Origin: Martinezella rhizogenes
GTDB lineage: Bacteria > Pseudomonadota > Alphaproteobacteria > Rhizobiales > Rhizobiaceae
NCBI GenBank assembly: GCA_013322215.1
Contig: JAAMEZ010000002.1
Coordinates: forward strand, 62,001 to 126,000
Length of the DNA: 64,000 nucleotides
Reading direction: 5' to 3'
Positions 26,136-35,335 of the stretch are shown piece by piece. How positions within the stretch are numbered: position 1 is the first letter of the stretch; every line of letters begins with the position of its first letter. Both the position numbers and the translations under genes were made by a program. The notes under the pieces were generated by a model. That model was not told the origin of the DNA. It was given only the letters and a program-made list of their open reading frames with translations, and searched no databases.

Positions 26136-26564
26136 ATGGCCGAACTGAAAGTGAAGACGAGGCAGACGGGCGCAACCGCTACGGTCGGCCGCACCGGCTT
26201 TCCGCATGTGACCTCAGTGACGGGCGGCGAGATCGATATCGTCACCTCGCCGTCGCAGCCCGGTTTCAACCCGCTCGATCTGCTTTATTCCTCGCTGTCC
26301 GCTTGCCTGGTCTTAAGTGCCCGCATGGCGGCGAGCAGCCTTGGCGTGCTCGACAAGCTCACGGAAGTCACCGCCGTCGTGACGGGCGAAAAGGCCACCG
26401 AGGGCCTCTCCCGCGTCGAGAAATTCAACATTGCCTTCATCATCAAGGGCGATTTCGGCGATGAGGTCCGCAACGCCATCGCACACGCCGCCGAAGATGA
26501 AATCTGCACCGTGAGCAACACGATCCGCGGCAATCCGCAGTTTTCGACTGTCATTTCGGGGTAA
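26136..26564 (+). CDS. OsmC family protein
   Basis: The 142-aa protein belongs to the OsmC/Ohr superfamily of thiol peroxidases. Two cysteines at the family positions are C57 (SLSACLVLSAR) and C124 (EDEICTVSNTI), plus the NPLDLLYSSL stretch. Members reduce organic hydroperoxides in the cytosol; whether this one does is inferred. An AAGGA site precedes ATG 26136. Confidence 0.85.
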   Translation: MAELKVKTRQTGATATVGRTGFPHVTSVTGGEIDIVTSPSQPGFNPLDLLYSSLSACLVLSARMAASSLGVLDKLTEVTAVVTGEKATEGLSRVEKFNIAFIIKGDFGDEVRNAIAHAAEDEICTVSNTIRGNPQFSTVISG

Positions 26565-26570
26565 ATCGCA

Positions 26571-26770
26571 AAAGCCCCTCATCCGCCCTGTCGAGCACCT
26601 TCTCCCCGTGTTGACGGGGAGAAGGTGATGGCAGCACCGTCACTGTTTCCTTTCTCGCGCTGAGTTGGGCGAGGGTACGCGTTCATTCCTGGGTGTGGGG
26701 GCGAAGGGCTAGGTGAGATCGCTCCCTCTCCCCGTCATAACGAGGAGAGGGCTGGGGTGAGGGGCCTTTC
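26571..26770. repeat. Rhizobial intergenic mosaic-type repeat
   Basis: The stretch starts with CCCCTCATCCGCCC and ends with an inverted GGGGTGAGGGGC, and contains internal hairpins (CACCTTCTCCCCG with CGGGGAGAAGGTG; CCCTCTCCCCG with an imperfect GAGGAGAGGG). A related element lies at 47674-47850. It fills the gap between two convergent genes. Confidence 0.75.
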
Positions 26771-26771
26771 A

Positions 26772-27314
26772 CTATTTCGAAGGAAACTCAAATCCCTCAA
26801 GATAAGGCCCAAGCTCAGGATCGATATCCACCTTCACGGCATTGTTGTAGATCGCCGTCGCGATCATGATCCCCGCGAAAGCCACGAGATTGGCAAGCGT
26901 CGGCTCGTCGTAGCGGGCTTTTAGCCGTGCCCAGACGTCTTCAGGAATCGCGTTGGAATCCCTGACGATCGCCTTGCCGAATTCGATCAGCAGGACTTCA
27001 TCCTCCGTCGGTATAATCGTTTCCGGCGTCAGGCCGGCATTGATCAGCGCCCGCCGAAAGAAACCGACGGGGATAATCGAGCGGCATTCGATCGCGATGG
27101 CATGGCAAAGCAGCCAGACGGCGCGATCGTCCAGAGCCGGGCGCAGCTCTTCGCGCAGGGGAAACCATTCGGCATAGATGCGATGCGCCACCGGCGAATG
27201 CAGCAGTGTCCGCTTCATGTTGGTCATACGGCCACGCAGCTGTATTTCGCGGTCATGTTCGGCGCGCACGGCGTCGGAAGCGGTTTCGTAATCGATCGGC
27301 GTGATGTGGCTCAT
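26772..27314 (-). CDS. Carboxymuconolactone decarboxylase-like protein lacking the CxxC site
   Basis: The 180-aa helical protein resembles the CMD/AhpD fold (VAHRIYAEWFPLREEL, LLCHAIAIECRSII, ANLVAFAGIMIATAIYNNA), but where AhpD has CxxCxxxH it has a single Cys in ECRSII. So it is unlikely to be a disulfide peroxidase. The gene is 26 bp downstream of the flavin-dependent monooxygenase on the same strand and may belong to its pathway. Confidence 0.7.
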   Translation of the reverse strand: MSHITPIDYETASDAVRAEHDREIQLRGRMTNMKRTLLHSPVAHRIYAEWFPLREELRPALDDRAVWLLCHAIAIECRSIIPVGFFRRALINAGLTPETIIPTEDEVLLIEFGKAIVRDSNAIPEDVWARLKARYDEPTLANLVAFAGIMIATAIYNNAVKVDIDPELGPYLEGFEFPSK

Positions 27315-27340
27315 GTCAGTCTCTTAATGCTGGGGGTCTT

Positions 27341-28687
27341 TCACTGCGCTGCTGCAGCCGTTGCCTTGAAGAAGCGGTTTTCCGGGCGCGGTAGGCCGAG
27401 ATGTTCGCGCAATGTGGTGCCTTCGTATTCGCGGCGGAAGGTGCCGCGGCGCTGAAGCTCTGGAACAAGACGGGTCGTCACGTCAAGCAGGCCTTGCGGC
27501 AGGAAGGGGAAGACGACGTTGAAACCGTCGGAGCCTTCCTCATGCAGCCATTGCTCCATCTCGTCGGCAATGCTCTCAGGCGTGCCGACGAAGGCGAGGC
27601 CGGCATAGCCGCCGAGACGCTGGGCAAGCTGGCGTACGGTGAGCTTTTCAGCTTCCGCAAGGGCGATGACGCGTTCACGGCCGCTCTTGCTGGCATTGGT
27701 TTCCGGGATATCCGGCAGAGGGCCGTCCGGATCGAATTTAGAAGCATCGTGTCCCAGCGCGATCGATAGGGATGCGATGGCGCTGTCGTAATGGACGAGG
27801 CTATCGAGCTTTGCGCGTTTCGCCTTCGCCTCTTCGATCGTATCGCCGACGACGATGAAGGCGGCGGGCAGGATCTTCAGGTGATCCGGGTCGCGGCCGA
27901 TCGCCTTCATCCGTCCCTTGATATCGGCGAAAATCGACTTGCCGTCGGCGAGATTGCGGGGAGCTGCGAAGACCGCCTCCGCCGTTTCGGCGGCGAGCTG
28001 GCGACCGGCGTCGGATTGTCCGGCCTGCACGATGACGGGCCAGCCCTGTGGTGGGCGTGCGATGTTGAGCGGGCCGCGAACGCTCAGTTCCTCGCCCTTG
28101 TGCCCAAGGACATGCATCCGCTCCGGATCGAAGAAGATGCCGCTTTCGGCGTCGTGAAGGAAAGCATCGTCGGCGAAGCTGTCCCAGAGGCCGGTGACGA
28201 CATCATAGAATTCGCGGGCGCGATGGTAGCGCTCGCCATGTTCCATATGCTCTTCAAGGCCGAAGTTGAGGGCGGCATCGGGATTGGAGGTGGTGACGAT
28301 ATTCCAGCCGGCGCGTCCGCCGCTGATGTGATCGAGTGAGGCGAAACGCCGGGCGATGTGATAGGGCAGGTCGAAAGTCGTGGAGGCGGTGGCGACGAGG
28401 CCGATCCTATCGGTGACGGCGGCGAGTGCCGAAAGCAGGGTGAACGGTTCGAATGAGGTGACGGTGTGGCTGCGCTTCAGCGCCTCGATCGGCATGTTGA
28501 GAACCGCCAGGTGATCGGCCATGAAGAAGGCGTCGAATTTCGCCTTTTCCAGCTCCTGGGCGAAGCTCTTGATATGCTGGAAATTGAAGTTTGCGTCCGG
28601 ATAGGCGCCGGGATAACGCCAGGCGCCGGTATGCAGACTGACGGGACGCATGAAGGCCCCGAGCTTCAATTGCTTCTGTTCGGTCAT
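27341..28687 (-). CDS. LLM-class flavin-dependent monooxygenase (NtaA/SnaA/DszA family)
   Basis: A 448-aa FMNH2-dependent monooxygenase of the bacterial luciferase-like group, the branch that includes nitrilotriacetate and dibenzothiophene sulfone monooxygenases. Family marks are GAWRYPGAYPDANFNFQHI, EPFTLLSALAAVTDRIGL, SLDHISGGRAGWNIVTT and SEAFARNFG-region equivalents such as HGERYHRAREFYDVV. It needs reduced FMN from a separate reductase, not present here. Substrate is unknown. The start at 28687 follows a GAGAG site. Confidence 0.88.
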   Translation of the reverse strand: MTEQKQLKLGAFMRPVSLHTGAWRYPGAYPDANFNFQHIKSFAQELEKAKFDAFFMADHLAVLNMPIEALKRSHTVTSFEPFTLLSALAAVTDRIGLVATASTTFDLPYHIARRFASLDHISGGRAGWNIVTTSNPDAALNFGLEEHMEHGERYHRAREFYDVVTGLWDSFADDAFLHDAESGIFFDPERMHVLGHKGEELSVRGPLNIARPPQGWPVIVQAGQSDAGRQLAAETAEAVFAAPRNLADGKSIFADIKGRMKAIGRDPDHLKILPAAFIVVGDTIEEAKAKRAKLDSLVHYDSAIASLSIALGHDASKFDPDGPLPDIPETNASKSGRERVIALAEAEKLTVRQLAQRLGGYAGLAFVGTPESIADEMEQWLHEEGSDGFNVVFPFLPQGLLDVTTRLVPELQRRGTFRREYEGTTLREHLGLPRPENRFFKATAAAAQ

Positions 28688-28824
28688 CGGCTCTCTCTCG
28701 AAAATCGCTGGGCTGTCATGACATCGAAACGGCATCGCCCGTAAGCTAATGCACTACGACGTAGGCGCGCTCACCGCGCAATCAAAGAGCCGATTTCATT
28801 TATTTGATCGCTTTCGCGGAATAT

Positions 28825-29736
28825 TCATCCGGTCTCGGTTTCGGCGCTGTCCCGTTCGGCGAAAACCTTGGCGAGCCAATCTATGAACACCCGAACTCGC
28901 GGCGAAAGCTGGCGGCTGCGCGGATAGAGCATGGAGACGGGCGTTCGCGTCGGCGGATAGCCCTGAAGGATATGCAGCAGCTCGCCCGATCGCAATGCTT
29001 CCTCGGCGTGATAGCGCGGGACCTGGATTAGCCCGAGGCCGAGTTTGGCGGCGGCGAAATAGCTCTCGGCCGCATTGACGGAGATGGTCGCCGGCAGGGT
29101 GATCTCGCGCACCGCGCCATGGATCTGGAATTCCAGCGGTAATAACCCACCGGTCGCCGACGAGCGGAAGCCGATCATGCGGTGGCCATCAAGTCTATCC
29201 GGATGGGCCGGCATCCCGAAACGCTCGACATAGGCTGGCGCCGCAAGCGTGACCTCTTCCAGCATCGCGACGCGGCGGCCGATCATGTCGCTATCCTGCA
29301 GCGTGCCGACGCGCAGCACGCAGTCGATCCCCTCGCGGATTAGATCGACGAACCGGTCGCCTTCGGTAATTTGCAGTTCGATATCGGGATAGGTTTCGAG
29401 GAAGGAGGGCAGGTTCGGCAGGACGAAGTGCCGGGCGAGCGTTCCATGCACATCGACACGGAGTACCCCCTTCGGCTTTGCACCCGCAAAGGCGCCTTCG
29501 GCATCTTCGATATCGGAGAGGATGCGCAGGCAGCGCTGGTAATAGGCTTCGCCATCGAGGGTCGGGCTGACATGCCGCGTCGTGCGCTGCAGCAGGCGCA
29601 CGCCAAGCCGAGCCTCAAGCTGCTTGATCGCATCCGTCACCGTCGAACGTGGCAAGCCGGTATCTTCGGCCGCCAGTGTGAAGCTGCGCCGCTCGACGAC
29701 CCGGCAAAACACCCGCATGGCATCGAATCTGTCCAT
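28825..29736 (-). CDS. LysR family transcriptional regulator
   Basis: The 303-aa regulator has an N-terminal winged helix (MDRFDAMRVFCRVVERRSFTLAAEDTGLPRSTVTDAIKQLEARLGVRLLQRTTR, given here by its ends: residues 1-58) and a C-terminal ligand-binding domain. It is divergent from the SDR gene at 29859, with a 122-bp shared promoter region, so it likely controls that gene and perhaps the second SDR. It is of the subgroup near PgrR/YhcS-type repressors by look. The ligand is unknown. Confidence 0.88.
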   Translation of the reverse strand: MDRFDAMRVFCRVVERRSFTLAAEDTGLPRSTVTDAIKQLEARLGVRLLQRTTRHVSPTLDGEAYYQRCLRILSDIEDAEGAFAGAKPKGVLRVDVHGTLARHFVLPNLPSFLETYPDIELQITEGDRFVDLIREGIDCVLRVGTLQDSDMIGRRVAMLEEVTLAAPAYVERFGMPAHPDRLDGHRMIGFRSSATGGLLPLEFQIHGAVREITLPATISVNAAESYFAAAKLGLGLIQVPRYHAEEALRSGELLHILQGYPPTRTPVSMLYPRSRQLSPRVRVFIDWLAKVFAERDSAETETG

Positions 29737-29858
29737 ATTATTTGTTCGCAAATTTCGGATAGTGATGCCGATTAATGGCTGATTATCCGCCACGTGAAAA
29801 GGGACATCTTCTCCTCATCGAAACGCGCTGCGGCGCAAAGTAATGAAGGATGATAAAA

Positions 29859-30599
29859 ATGAGCAGCAATTTCAATAAGGTAGTGATTGTCACCGGCGCA
29901 TCCCGCGGCATCGGCGCCGCGATCGCCGAGCGTCTGGCCGAGGATGGCTTCACCGTCGTCATCAACTATTCCGGCAGCGAGGCCGCCGCCGAGGAACTGG
30001 CCCGGAAGATCGGGGAAAAGGGTGGCAAGGCGCTGACCGCGAAAGCCGATGTTTCCGATGTCGAAGCCGTGCGCCGCATGTTCGATGCGGCCGAGGCAGC
30101 TTTTGGCGGTGTCGATGTCCTCGTCAACAATGCCGGCATCATGCAGCTTGCCAAGATCGCCGATGCCGACGACGCGCATTTCGATCGCCATATCGCCATC
30201 AACCTCAAGGGCACCTTCAATACGCTGCGCGAAGCCGGCAAGCGGCTGCGCGATGGCGGCCGTATCGTCAACTTCTCGACCAGCATCGTTGGCCTCAAGC
30301 TGGAAACCTACGGCGTCTATGCGGCAACGAAGGCCGGCGTCGAGGCGCTGACCGGCATCATGGCGAAGGAACTGCGCGGCCGCTCGATCACGGTCAATGC
30401 GGTCGCTCCCGGCCCGACGGCCACGGATCTCTTCCTGAATGGCAAGAGCGATGAACTCATCGACCGCATGGCCAAGATGAACCCGCTGGAACGCCTGGGC
30501 ACGCCTCAGGATATCGCCGCCGCCGTCTCCTTCCTTGTCGGCCCCGATGGCGGCTGGATCAACGGTCAGACGCTGCGCGCCAATGGCGGCATGATCTGA
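29859..30599 (+). CDS. Short-chain dehydrogenase/reductase
   Basis: The 246-aa oxidoreductase is a classical SDR: TGASRGIG cofactor loop near residue 12, NNAGIM, catalytic Ser in FSTSIVG and YGVYAATKAG (YxxxK). It ends in GGWINGQTLRANGGMI, the typical FabG-like C-terminus. AAGGA lies 8 nt before ATG 29859; ATG 29850 is too close to it. It is divergent from a LysR gene. Substrate unknown. Confidence 0.88.
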   Translation: MSSNFNKVVIVTGASRGIGAAIAERLAEDGFTVVINYSGSEAAAEELARKIGEKGGKALTAKADVSDVEAVRRMFDAAEAAFGGVDVLVNNAGIMQLAKIADADDAHFDRHIAINLKGTFNTLREAGKRLRDGGRIVNFSTSIVGLKLETYGVYAATKAGVEALTGIMAKELRGRSITVNAVAPGPTATDLFLNGKSDELIDRMAKMNPLERLGTPQDIAAAVSFLVGPDGGWINGQTLRANGGMI

Positions 30600-30672
30600 G
30601 CCAACGAGGCGGCGGGACGTCTCCATCCCTATCGATCGTCAACGACAGCCAACCCAGTAAAGGAACAGGATC

Positions 30673-31575
30673 ATGGGCAAGCAAGTCATCGTCATCACAG
30701 GCGCATCGAGCGGCTTCGGCGCTCTGACGGCACGCGCTCTCGCCAAGGTAGGCCATACGGTCTATGCGGGCATCCGCGAAACGCAAGGACGCAATGTCGC
30801 GCAGGTCGCGGCGGCAGCGGCATTCGCCAAGGACAATGGCGTCGATCTCAGAACCGTCGAGCTCGATGTCGCATCGGACGCTTCGGTGGAAGCCGGCATT
30901 GCCGCCGTCGTCGCCGAGCAGGGCCATATTGACACCATCATTCACAATGCCGGCCATATGTCCTTCGGCCCGGCAGAAGCCTTTACGCCGGAGCAGTTCG
31001 CTGAACTCTACGACATCAACGTGCTCAGCACCCAGCGCGTCAATCGCGCCATGCTGCCTTATATGCGCAAGGAAGGGAAGGGTCTGGTGGTGTGGGTCTC
31101 CTCGTCCAGCACGCGTGGCGGCACGCCGCCCTATCTCTCGCCTTACTTCGCTGCCAAGGCCGCCATGGACTCGCTTGCCGTCTCCTATGCGTCAGAACTG
31201 ACACGCTGGGGCATCGAGACCGTGATCATCGTGCCCGGTGCCTTCACCAAGGGCACCAACCACTTTGCCCATTCCGGCTCGCCGGCCGACAAGGCTCGTG
31301 CCGCGGAATATGACAACGGTCCCTATGCCGGCGTTCCCGACCAGGCGCTGAAGGGGCTGGCCTCGCTGGAGCCGGCCGATGCCGATGCCGCTTCGGTCGC
31401 GACCGCAATCGTCGAGGTCGTCGACATGCCGTTTGGCACACGGCCCTTCCGTACCCATATAGATCCTTCAGAGGATGGTGCCGAGATCGTCAACGGTGTT
31501 GCCGACCGGGTTCGGGCAGAACTCTTCCGGCGTATCGGTCTGGAGGATCTGCTGAAGCCGCACGCAAAGGCCTGA
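30673..31575 (+). CDS. Short-chain dehydrogenase/reductase, longer type
   Basis: A 300-aa SDR with TGASSGFG (residues 9-16), HNAGHM, Ser in VSSSSTRGG and YFAAKAAMDS (YxxxK). The C-terminal 50 residues extend past the usual SDR length and may shape the substrate pocket. A GGAACAGGA site precedes ATG 30673. It is likely co-transcribed with the SDR 73 bp upstream. A perfect long hairpin follows at 31605-31635. Confidence 0.87.
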   Translation: MGKQVIVITGASSGFGALTARALAKVGHTVYAGIRETQGRNVAQVAAAAAFAKDNGVDLRTVELDVASDASVEAGIAAVVAEQGHIDTIIHNAGHMSFGPAEAFTPEQFAELYDINVLSTQRVNRAMLPYMRKEGKGLVVWVSSSSTRGGTPPYLSPYFAAKAAMDSLAVSYASELTRWGIETVIIVPGAFTKGTNHFAHSGSPADKARAAEYDNGPYAGVPDQALKGLASLEPADADAASVATAIVEVVDMPFGTRPFRTHIDPSEDGAEIVNGVADRVRAELFRRIGLEDLLKPHAKA

Positions 31576-31604
31576 GGCTCGCGATCATCCCTCGAACGTG
31601 TCAA

Positions 31605-31635
31605 ATCGCCGCTTCTGTGCCACAGAAGCGGCGAT
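31605..31635. terminator. Perfect 15-bp inverted repeat after the SDR gene
   Basis: Two 15-nt arms (31605-31619 and 31621-31635) are perfectly complementary with a single central base. The stem is strong, but no T run follows on the plus strand. It lies 30 bp past the SDR stop, so a terminator or mRNA-end hairpin is the likely role. Confidence 0.55.
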
Positions 31636-31730
31636 CTGTTGCGTACATCAGGGCTATTTTGCGTTGTACAGCATTCCAAGCCTTAGATTTTCGTACTAAA
31701 GCGATTCCTTCAGAGGGTCGGGAGATATCC

Positions 31731-32942
31731 ATGGACGCGAAGGACATTGGCGAAATTGCCAGCTGGCTCATGCAGGCTGGCCTCAAGGGTATGGCGGAGG
31801 CCGACATCCTGGCCGGTTTCTGCGAGCAGTGCCGTCTGCATGGCCTGAACCTCGATCGCGCCATGGCGCTGATGGATACGCTACACCCGGTCTATGAAGG
31901 CCGCGCCTTCCGTTGGGACGGCAATCAGGTGATCGAACGCGAGTTCGAATATGGTCCGTCGCATCAGGGGATCGCTTCCGAAAACTGGCAGCGTTCCGCT
32001 TTCTATCACATGTTGACGACGGGCGGGGACGAGGTGCGCCGGCGCATCGGCTTCGGTGAGCCAACGGATTTCTACGGGCTCGATACGCTGCTGGCCGATG
32101 GGCACACCGACTACATCGCCATGATCCACCGTTTCGAAGAGGGCGGCACGATCGGCGAGATGGATTGCTTCTATTCCAACTTCGCCACCGCACATGAGGT
32201 CGGCTTTCCGGAGGAAGATCTGCGCGTGCTGCGCAAGCTGACGCCGGCGCTGGCCTTGGCGATCAAATGCACCGGCATGAGCCGCATCGCCCGCACTATC
32301 GCCGAGGTCTATCTCGGTGAGGATGCTGCCCGGCATGTGCTCGAAGGCAAGATCACCCGAGGCAAGACGGAGCGGATTTCGGCCGCCCTCTGGTTTTCCG
32401 ATCTCGCCAACTACACGCGCATCTCGGATACGGCGGAACCGGATGAAATCATCCCGATGCTGAACGCCTATGCCGATGCGGTCATCTCGTCGATCCACGA
32501 GGCGGGCGGCAACGTGCTGAAGCTTATCGGCGACGGGACGCTAGCGATCTTCAAGGCGAGAAATTCGGCCGATGCCTGTGCTGCCGCGCTGATGGCGGAA
32601 TCGCTGCTGCGCCAGCGGCTGCGCGACCTCAATTCACAGCGGCAGATCGAGGGCCGGCCTGTTACCGACGTCTATCTCGGCCTGCATATCGGCGATGTCT
32701 TCTACGGGAATATCGGCAGCATGGACCGGCTGGACTTCACTGTCATCGGCCCGGCCGTCAACGAAGTCAGCCGCATCGCCTCGATGTGCCGGTCTGCTGA
32801 CCGCAACATCCTGATGTCGTCGAATTTCATCGAGGCGCTATCGGGCCAGCAGAGCAACGACCTCGTTTCCGTCGGCCGTTACGCGCTTCGTGGCGTCAAG
32901 CGGCCGCAGGAACTGTTCACGCTGCTGTCTTCGGCGGCCTGA
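31731..32942 (+). CDS. Class III adenylate/guanylate cyclase
   Basis: The 403-aa protein makes a cyclic nucleotide, most likely cAMP. The C-terminal catalytic domain (about residues 215-400) keeps the metal aspartates D224 (WFSDLANYT) and D268 (LKLIGDGTLAIF), the Lys K264 and Asp D335 that fit adenine recognition, and the transition-state N344 and R348 (PAVNEVSRI). The N-terminal 200 residues are an uncharacterised soluble sensory-type domain also seen in other rhizobial cyclases. GGGAG precedes ATG 31731. It is convergent with the FadB-type gene, 19 bp apart. Confidence 0.88.
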   Translation: MDAKDIGEIASWLMQAGLKGMAEADILAGFCEQCRLHGLNLDRAMALMDTLHPVYEGRAFRWDGNQVIEREFEYGPSHQGIASENWQRSAFYHMLTTGGDEVRRRIGFGEPTDFYGLDTLLADGHTDYIAMIHRFEEGGTIGEMDCFYSNFATAHEVGFPEEDLRVLRKLTPALALAIKCTGMSRIARTIAEVYLGEDAARHVLEGKITRGKTERISAALWFSDLANYTRISDTAEPDEIIPMLNAYADAVISSIHEAGGNVLKLIGDGTLAIFKARNSADACAAALMAESLLRQRLRDLNSQRQIEGRPVTDVYLGLHIGDVFYGNIGSMDRLDFTVIGPAVNEVSRIASMCRSADRNILMSSNFIEALSGQQSNDLVSVGRYALRGVKRPQELFTLLSSAA

Positions 32943-32961
32943 CCGTCTGCGTGCCTTGTTT

Positions 32962-34917
32962 TCAGCGGCGACCGGCGGCAAACATCGGGCCGCCCCTGCT
33001 GGCGGGAAAGCCGTAGCCATTGATCATGACGAGGTCGATATCGCTCGCGCGGGCGGCGATGCCTTCTGAGAGCAATGCCTCGCCTTCGCTCGTCATGGCC
33101 TGCAGGAGGCGAGAGACGATATCATCTGCCGGAAAATGCTTCGGCGTGATGTTCTTTTCGGCGCGGGCGATTTCGATGATGTCAGTCACCACCGGATCGA
33201 CGGTGCGCTTGCCATCGGGATAGGCATACCAGCCGAGGCCGGTCTTCTGGCCGAAGCGGCCGGCTTCGCAGAGCCGGTCGGCGATGACGACGTAGCGCTC
33301 CGCCGGATCACGGGTTGCGGCCTGCCGCTTGCGGCGCGCCCAGGCGATTTCCAGCCCTGCCATGTCGAAGACGGCGAAAGGCCCCATTGGAAAGCCGTAG
33401 GCCTCCAGGGCCGCGTCGATCTCCTGCGGCGAGGCGCCATCCTCGACCATGTATTCGGCTTCGCGGCGATAGGCGGAAAAGATGCGGTTACCGATGAAGC
33501 CTTCGGTAACACCCGAGACGGCAGGCAGCTTGCCGAGCCGTTTTGCAAGGGCAAGGGCCGTCGCCAGCACATCCGGCGCGGTCTCCTTGCAATTCACCAC
33601 TTCCAAGAGCCGCATGATGTGGGCCGGCGAGAAGAAGTGCAGCCCCACGATCCGCTCCGGCAGCCTGGTGGCAGCGGCAATTACGTCTGGATCGAGATAG
33701 CTCGTATTGGTCGCAAGGATTGTCTGAGGGCGAACGATCGTATCGAGGCGCTGGAAAAGTTCGGTCTTGACGGTGAGATCGTCAAACACCGCTTCGATGA
33801 CGATGTCGGCCTGTGCCAGCTGTTGCATGTCTGCTGTTACCGTCAACCGGCTGACGCGGTCCCCGCGGCCCGCCGCATCGAGGCGGCCGGATTGCACGGC
33901 CTTGTCGAGGAGGCCGATAATGCGTGCGCGCCCCTTTTCCGCGGCCTCGGCACTCTGCTCGACGCCGACGACGCGGTAGCCGCCATTGAGGGCCGAGACA
34001 GCGATGCCTGATCCCATCAGTCCGGTGCCGACGATGCCGACGGTTTCGATCTTGCGTGGGGCTGCGGCCTCCAGTCCCTCGACCTTGCCGGCGGCGCGTT
34101 CCGCGAAGAAGACGTGGCGCAATGCTGCGGCCTCTTCGCTGTCGCGAAGCGCGATGAAGGTGCGGCGTTCCTCGGCCAGTCCATCCGATAGAGAGGCGGT
34201 TGCCGCCAGTCGCACGAGGCGGACGGCCTCGACAGGCGCATGCTGGCCGCGTGCTTTACGCAACGCGTCTGCCGCCGCCTTGTCGATGGCTTCGGCGGAT
34301 TCTGCGGGAGCTGCCAGCAATCCGGTGCGGCGCATGGGGGAAGCGATGGCGGCGCTGGCCTCTGTGACCAGCTCACTTTTGGCTATCTCGTCAACAATGC
34401 CGAGCTTGAGGGCTTCGGCAGCCGAAACGATGCGGCCATTGGCGATCATGTCGATGGCGGCGGCGACGCCTATGAGCCGCGGCAGGCGCTGCGTGCCGCC
34501 GGCGCCGGGCACGATGCCCAGTTTGACTTCCGGCAGTCCAAGCTTCGCGGCCGGCGAGGCAAGGCGACGGTGGCAGGCGAGCGCCACTTCCAGGCCGCCG
34601 CCGAGCGCGACACCATTGATCGCGGCGACAACCGGTTTGGCAAAGGCTTCGATGCGGGAGATAACATCAGGTAGATGCGGCTCGACCGGCGGCGTGCCGA
34701 ATTCCTTGATGTCGGCACCACCGATGAAGCTGTTGCCCGCGCCGGTCAGTACTATGCCGACGACTGTGCCATCTTTCTCGGCATGATCGAACGCGGCCAT
34801 CAGGCCGGCCCGGACATCGGCGGACAATGCGTTGACCGGCGCGTTGTCTATGGTGACGACGAGGACACCATCGGTCAGCACCGCCGAAATAGTGTCTGAA
34901 AAGCGCAATGCCGACAT
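32962..34917 (-). CDS. FadB-type enoyl-CoA hydratase/3-hydroxyacyl-CoA dehydrogenase, C-terminally short
   Basis: The 652-aa protein joins an N-terminal enoyl-CoA hydratase domain (GGADIKEFG near residue 67, KLGIVPGAGGTQRLPRLIG) with a C-terminal NAD-dependent 3-hydroxyacyl-CoA dehydrogenase (VGIVGTGLMGSGIA near residue 298, GLHFFSPAHIMRLLEVV). It performs two beta-oxidation steps. It ends in YGFPASRGGPMFAAGRR, where family members continue for about 45 residues, so the tail is missing; the convergent cyclase stop is 19 bp away. It is the last gene of an eight-gene operon that starts with 2-aminobenzoyl-CoA monooxygenase/reductase, and likely handles the ring-derived CoA ester. Confidence 0.88.
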   Translation of the reverse strand: MSALRFSDTISAVLTDGVLVVTIDNAPVNALSADVRAGLMAAFDHAEKDGTVVGIVLTGAGNSFIGGADIKEFGTPPVEPHLPDVISRIEAFAKPVVAAINGVALGGGLEVALACHRRLASPAAKLGLPEVKLGIVPGAGGTQRLPRLIGVAAAIDMIANGRIVSAAEALKLGIVDEIAKSELVTEASAAIASPMRRTGLLAAPAESAEAIDKAAADALRKARGQHAPVEAVRLVRLAATASLSDGLAEERRTFIALRDSEEAAALRHVFFAERAAGKVEGLEAAAPRKIETVGIVGTGLMGSGIAVSALNGGYRVVGVEQSAEAAEKGRARIIGLLDKAVQSGRLDAAGRGDRVSRLTVTADMQQLAQADIVIEAVFDDLTVKTELFQRLDTIVRPQTILATNTSYLDPDVIAAATRLPERIVGLHFFSPAHIMRLLEVVNCKETAPDVLATALALAKRLGKLPAVSGVTEGFIGNRIFSAYRREAEYMVEDGASPQEIDAALEAYGFPMGPFAVFDMAGLEIAWARRKRQAATRDPAERYVVIADRLCEAGRFGQKTGLGWYAYPDGKRTVDPVVTDIIEIARAEKNITPKHFPADDIVSRLLQAMTSEGEALLSEGIAARASDIDLVMINGYGFPASRGGPMFAAGRR

Positions 34918-34939
34918 GATCTTGACCGCCTGTGCGATG

Positions 34940-35335
34940 TTATTCCGGGATGACGGCCGTCGCCTGGATCTCGATCTTCGCACGATCCTCGACGAGGGCG
35001 ACGACCTGCACCGCGGCCATGGCCGGGAAGTGCCGGCCGATGATCTCGCGATAGGCCTGGCCGAGACCCTTCAGATTGCCGAGATATTCCTGCTTGTCGG
35101 TGAAATACCAGGTCATCGAGGTGATGTGCTTCGGCTCGGCGCCACCTTCGGCAAGGATGGCGACGACATTCTTCAGCGTCTGGCGCACCTGCTCGACGAA
35201 ATCGTCGCTTTCGAACTCGCAGGCGGCATTCCAGCCGATCTGACCGCCAACGAACACCGTGCGGCCCGTCGCCGCTACGCCATTGGCATAGCCGATCGGC
35301 TTGGCCCAGCCTTCAGGTTGCAGGATGGTGTGCAT
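34940..35335 (-). CDS. RidA family (YjgF/YER057c) enamine/imine deaminase
   Basis: The 131-aa protein is a RidA-superfamily member, whose founding enzymes hydrolyse reactive enamines or imines to ketones plus ammonia. Family pieces are GQIGWNAACEF-type FVGGQIGWN, QVRQTLKNVVAILAEGG, and the C-terminal VEDRAKIEIQATAV; the usual active-site Arg near the C-terminus is replaced by the AKIEIQA context, so the activity is uncertain. It overlaps the thioesterase gene by 23 nt. Its operon partner makes 2-amino-5-oxocyclohexene carboxyl-CoA, an enamine, which is a plausible target. Confidence 0.85.
   Translation of the reverse strand: MHTILQPEGWAKPIGYANGVAATGRTVFVGGQIGWNAACEFESDDFVEQVRQTLKNVVAILAEGGAEPKHITSMTWYFTDKQEYLGNLKGLGQAYREIIGRHFPAMAAVQVVALVEDRAKIEIQATAVIPE

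Noticed and set aside
26571..26770. Insertion sequence or MITE with target duplication
   Set aside because: The inverted ends are part of a known type of rhizobial intergenic repeat; no transposase and no flanking direct repeats were seen.
32943..32961. Frameshift at the FadB-type gene end
   Set aside because: I read the other minus-strand frames past the stop and none restores the missing family tail, so a simple frameshift does not explain the short protein.
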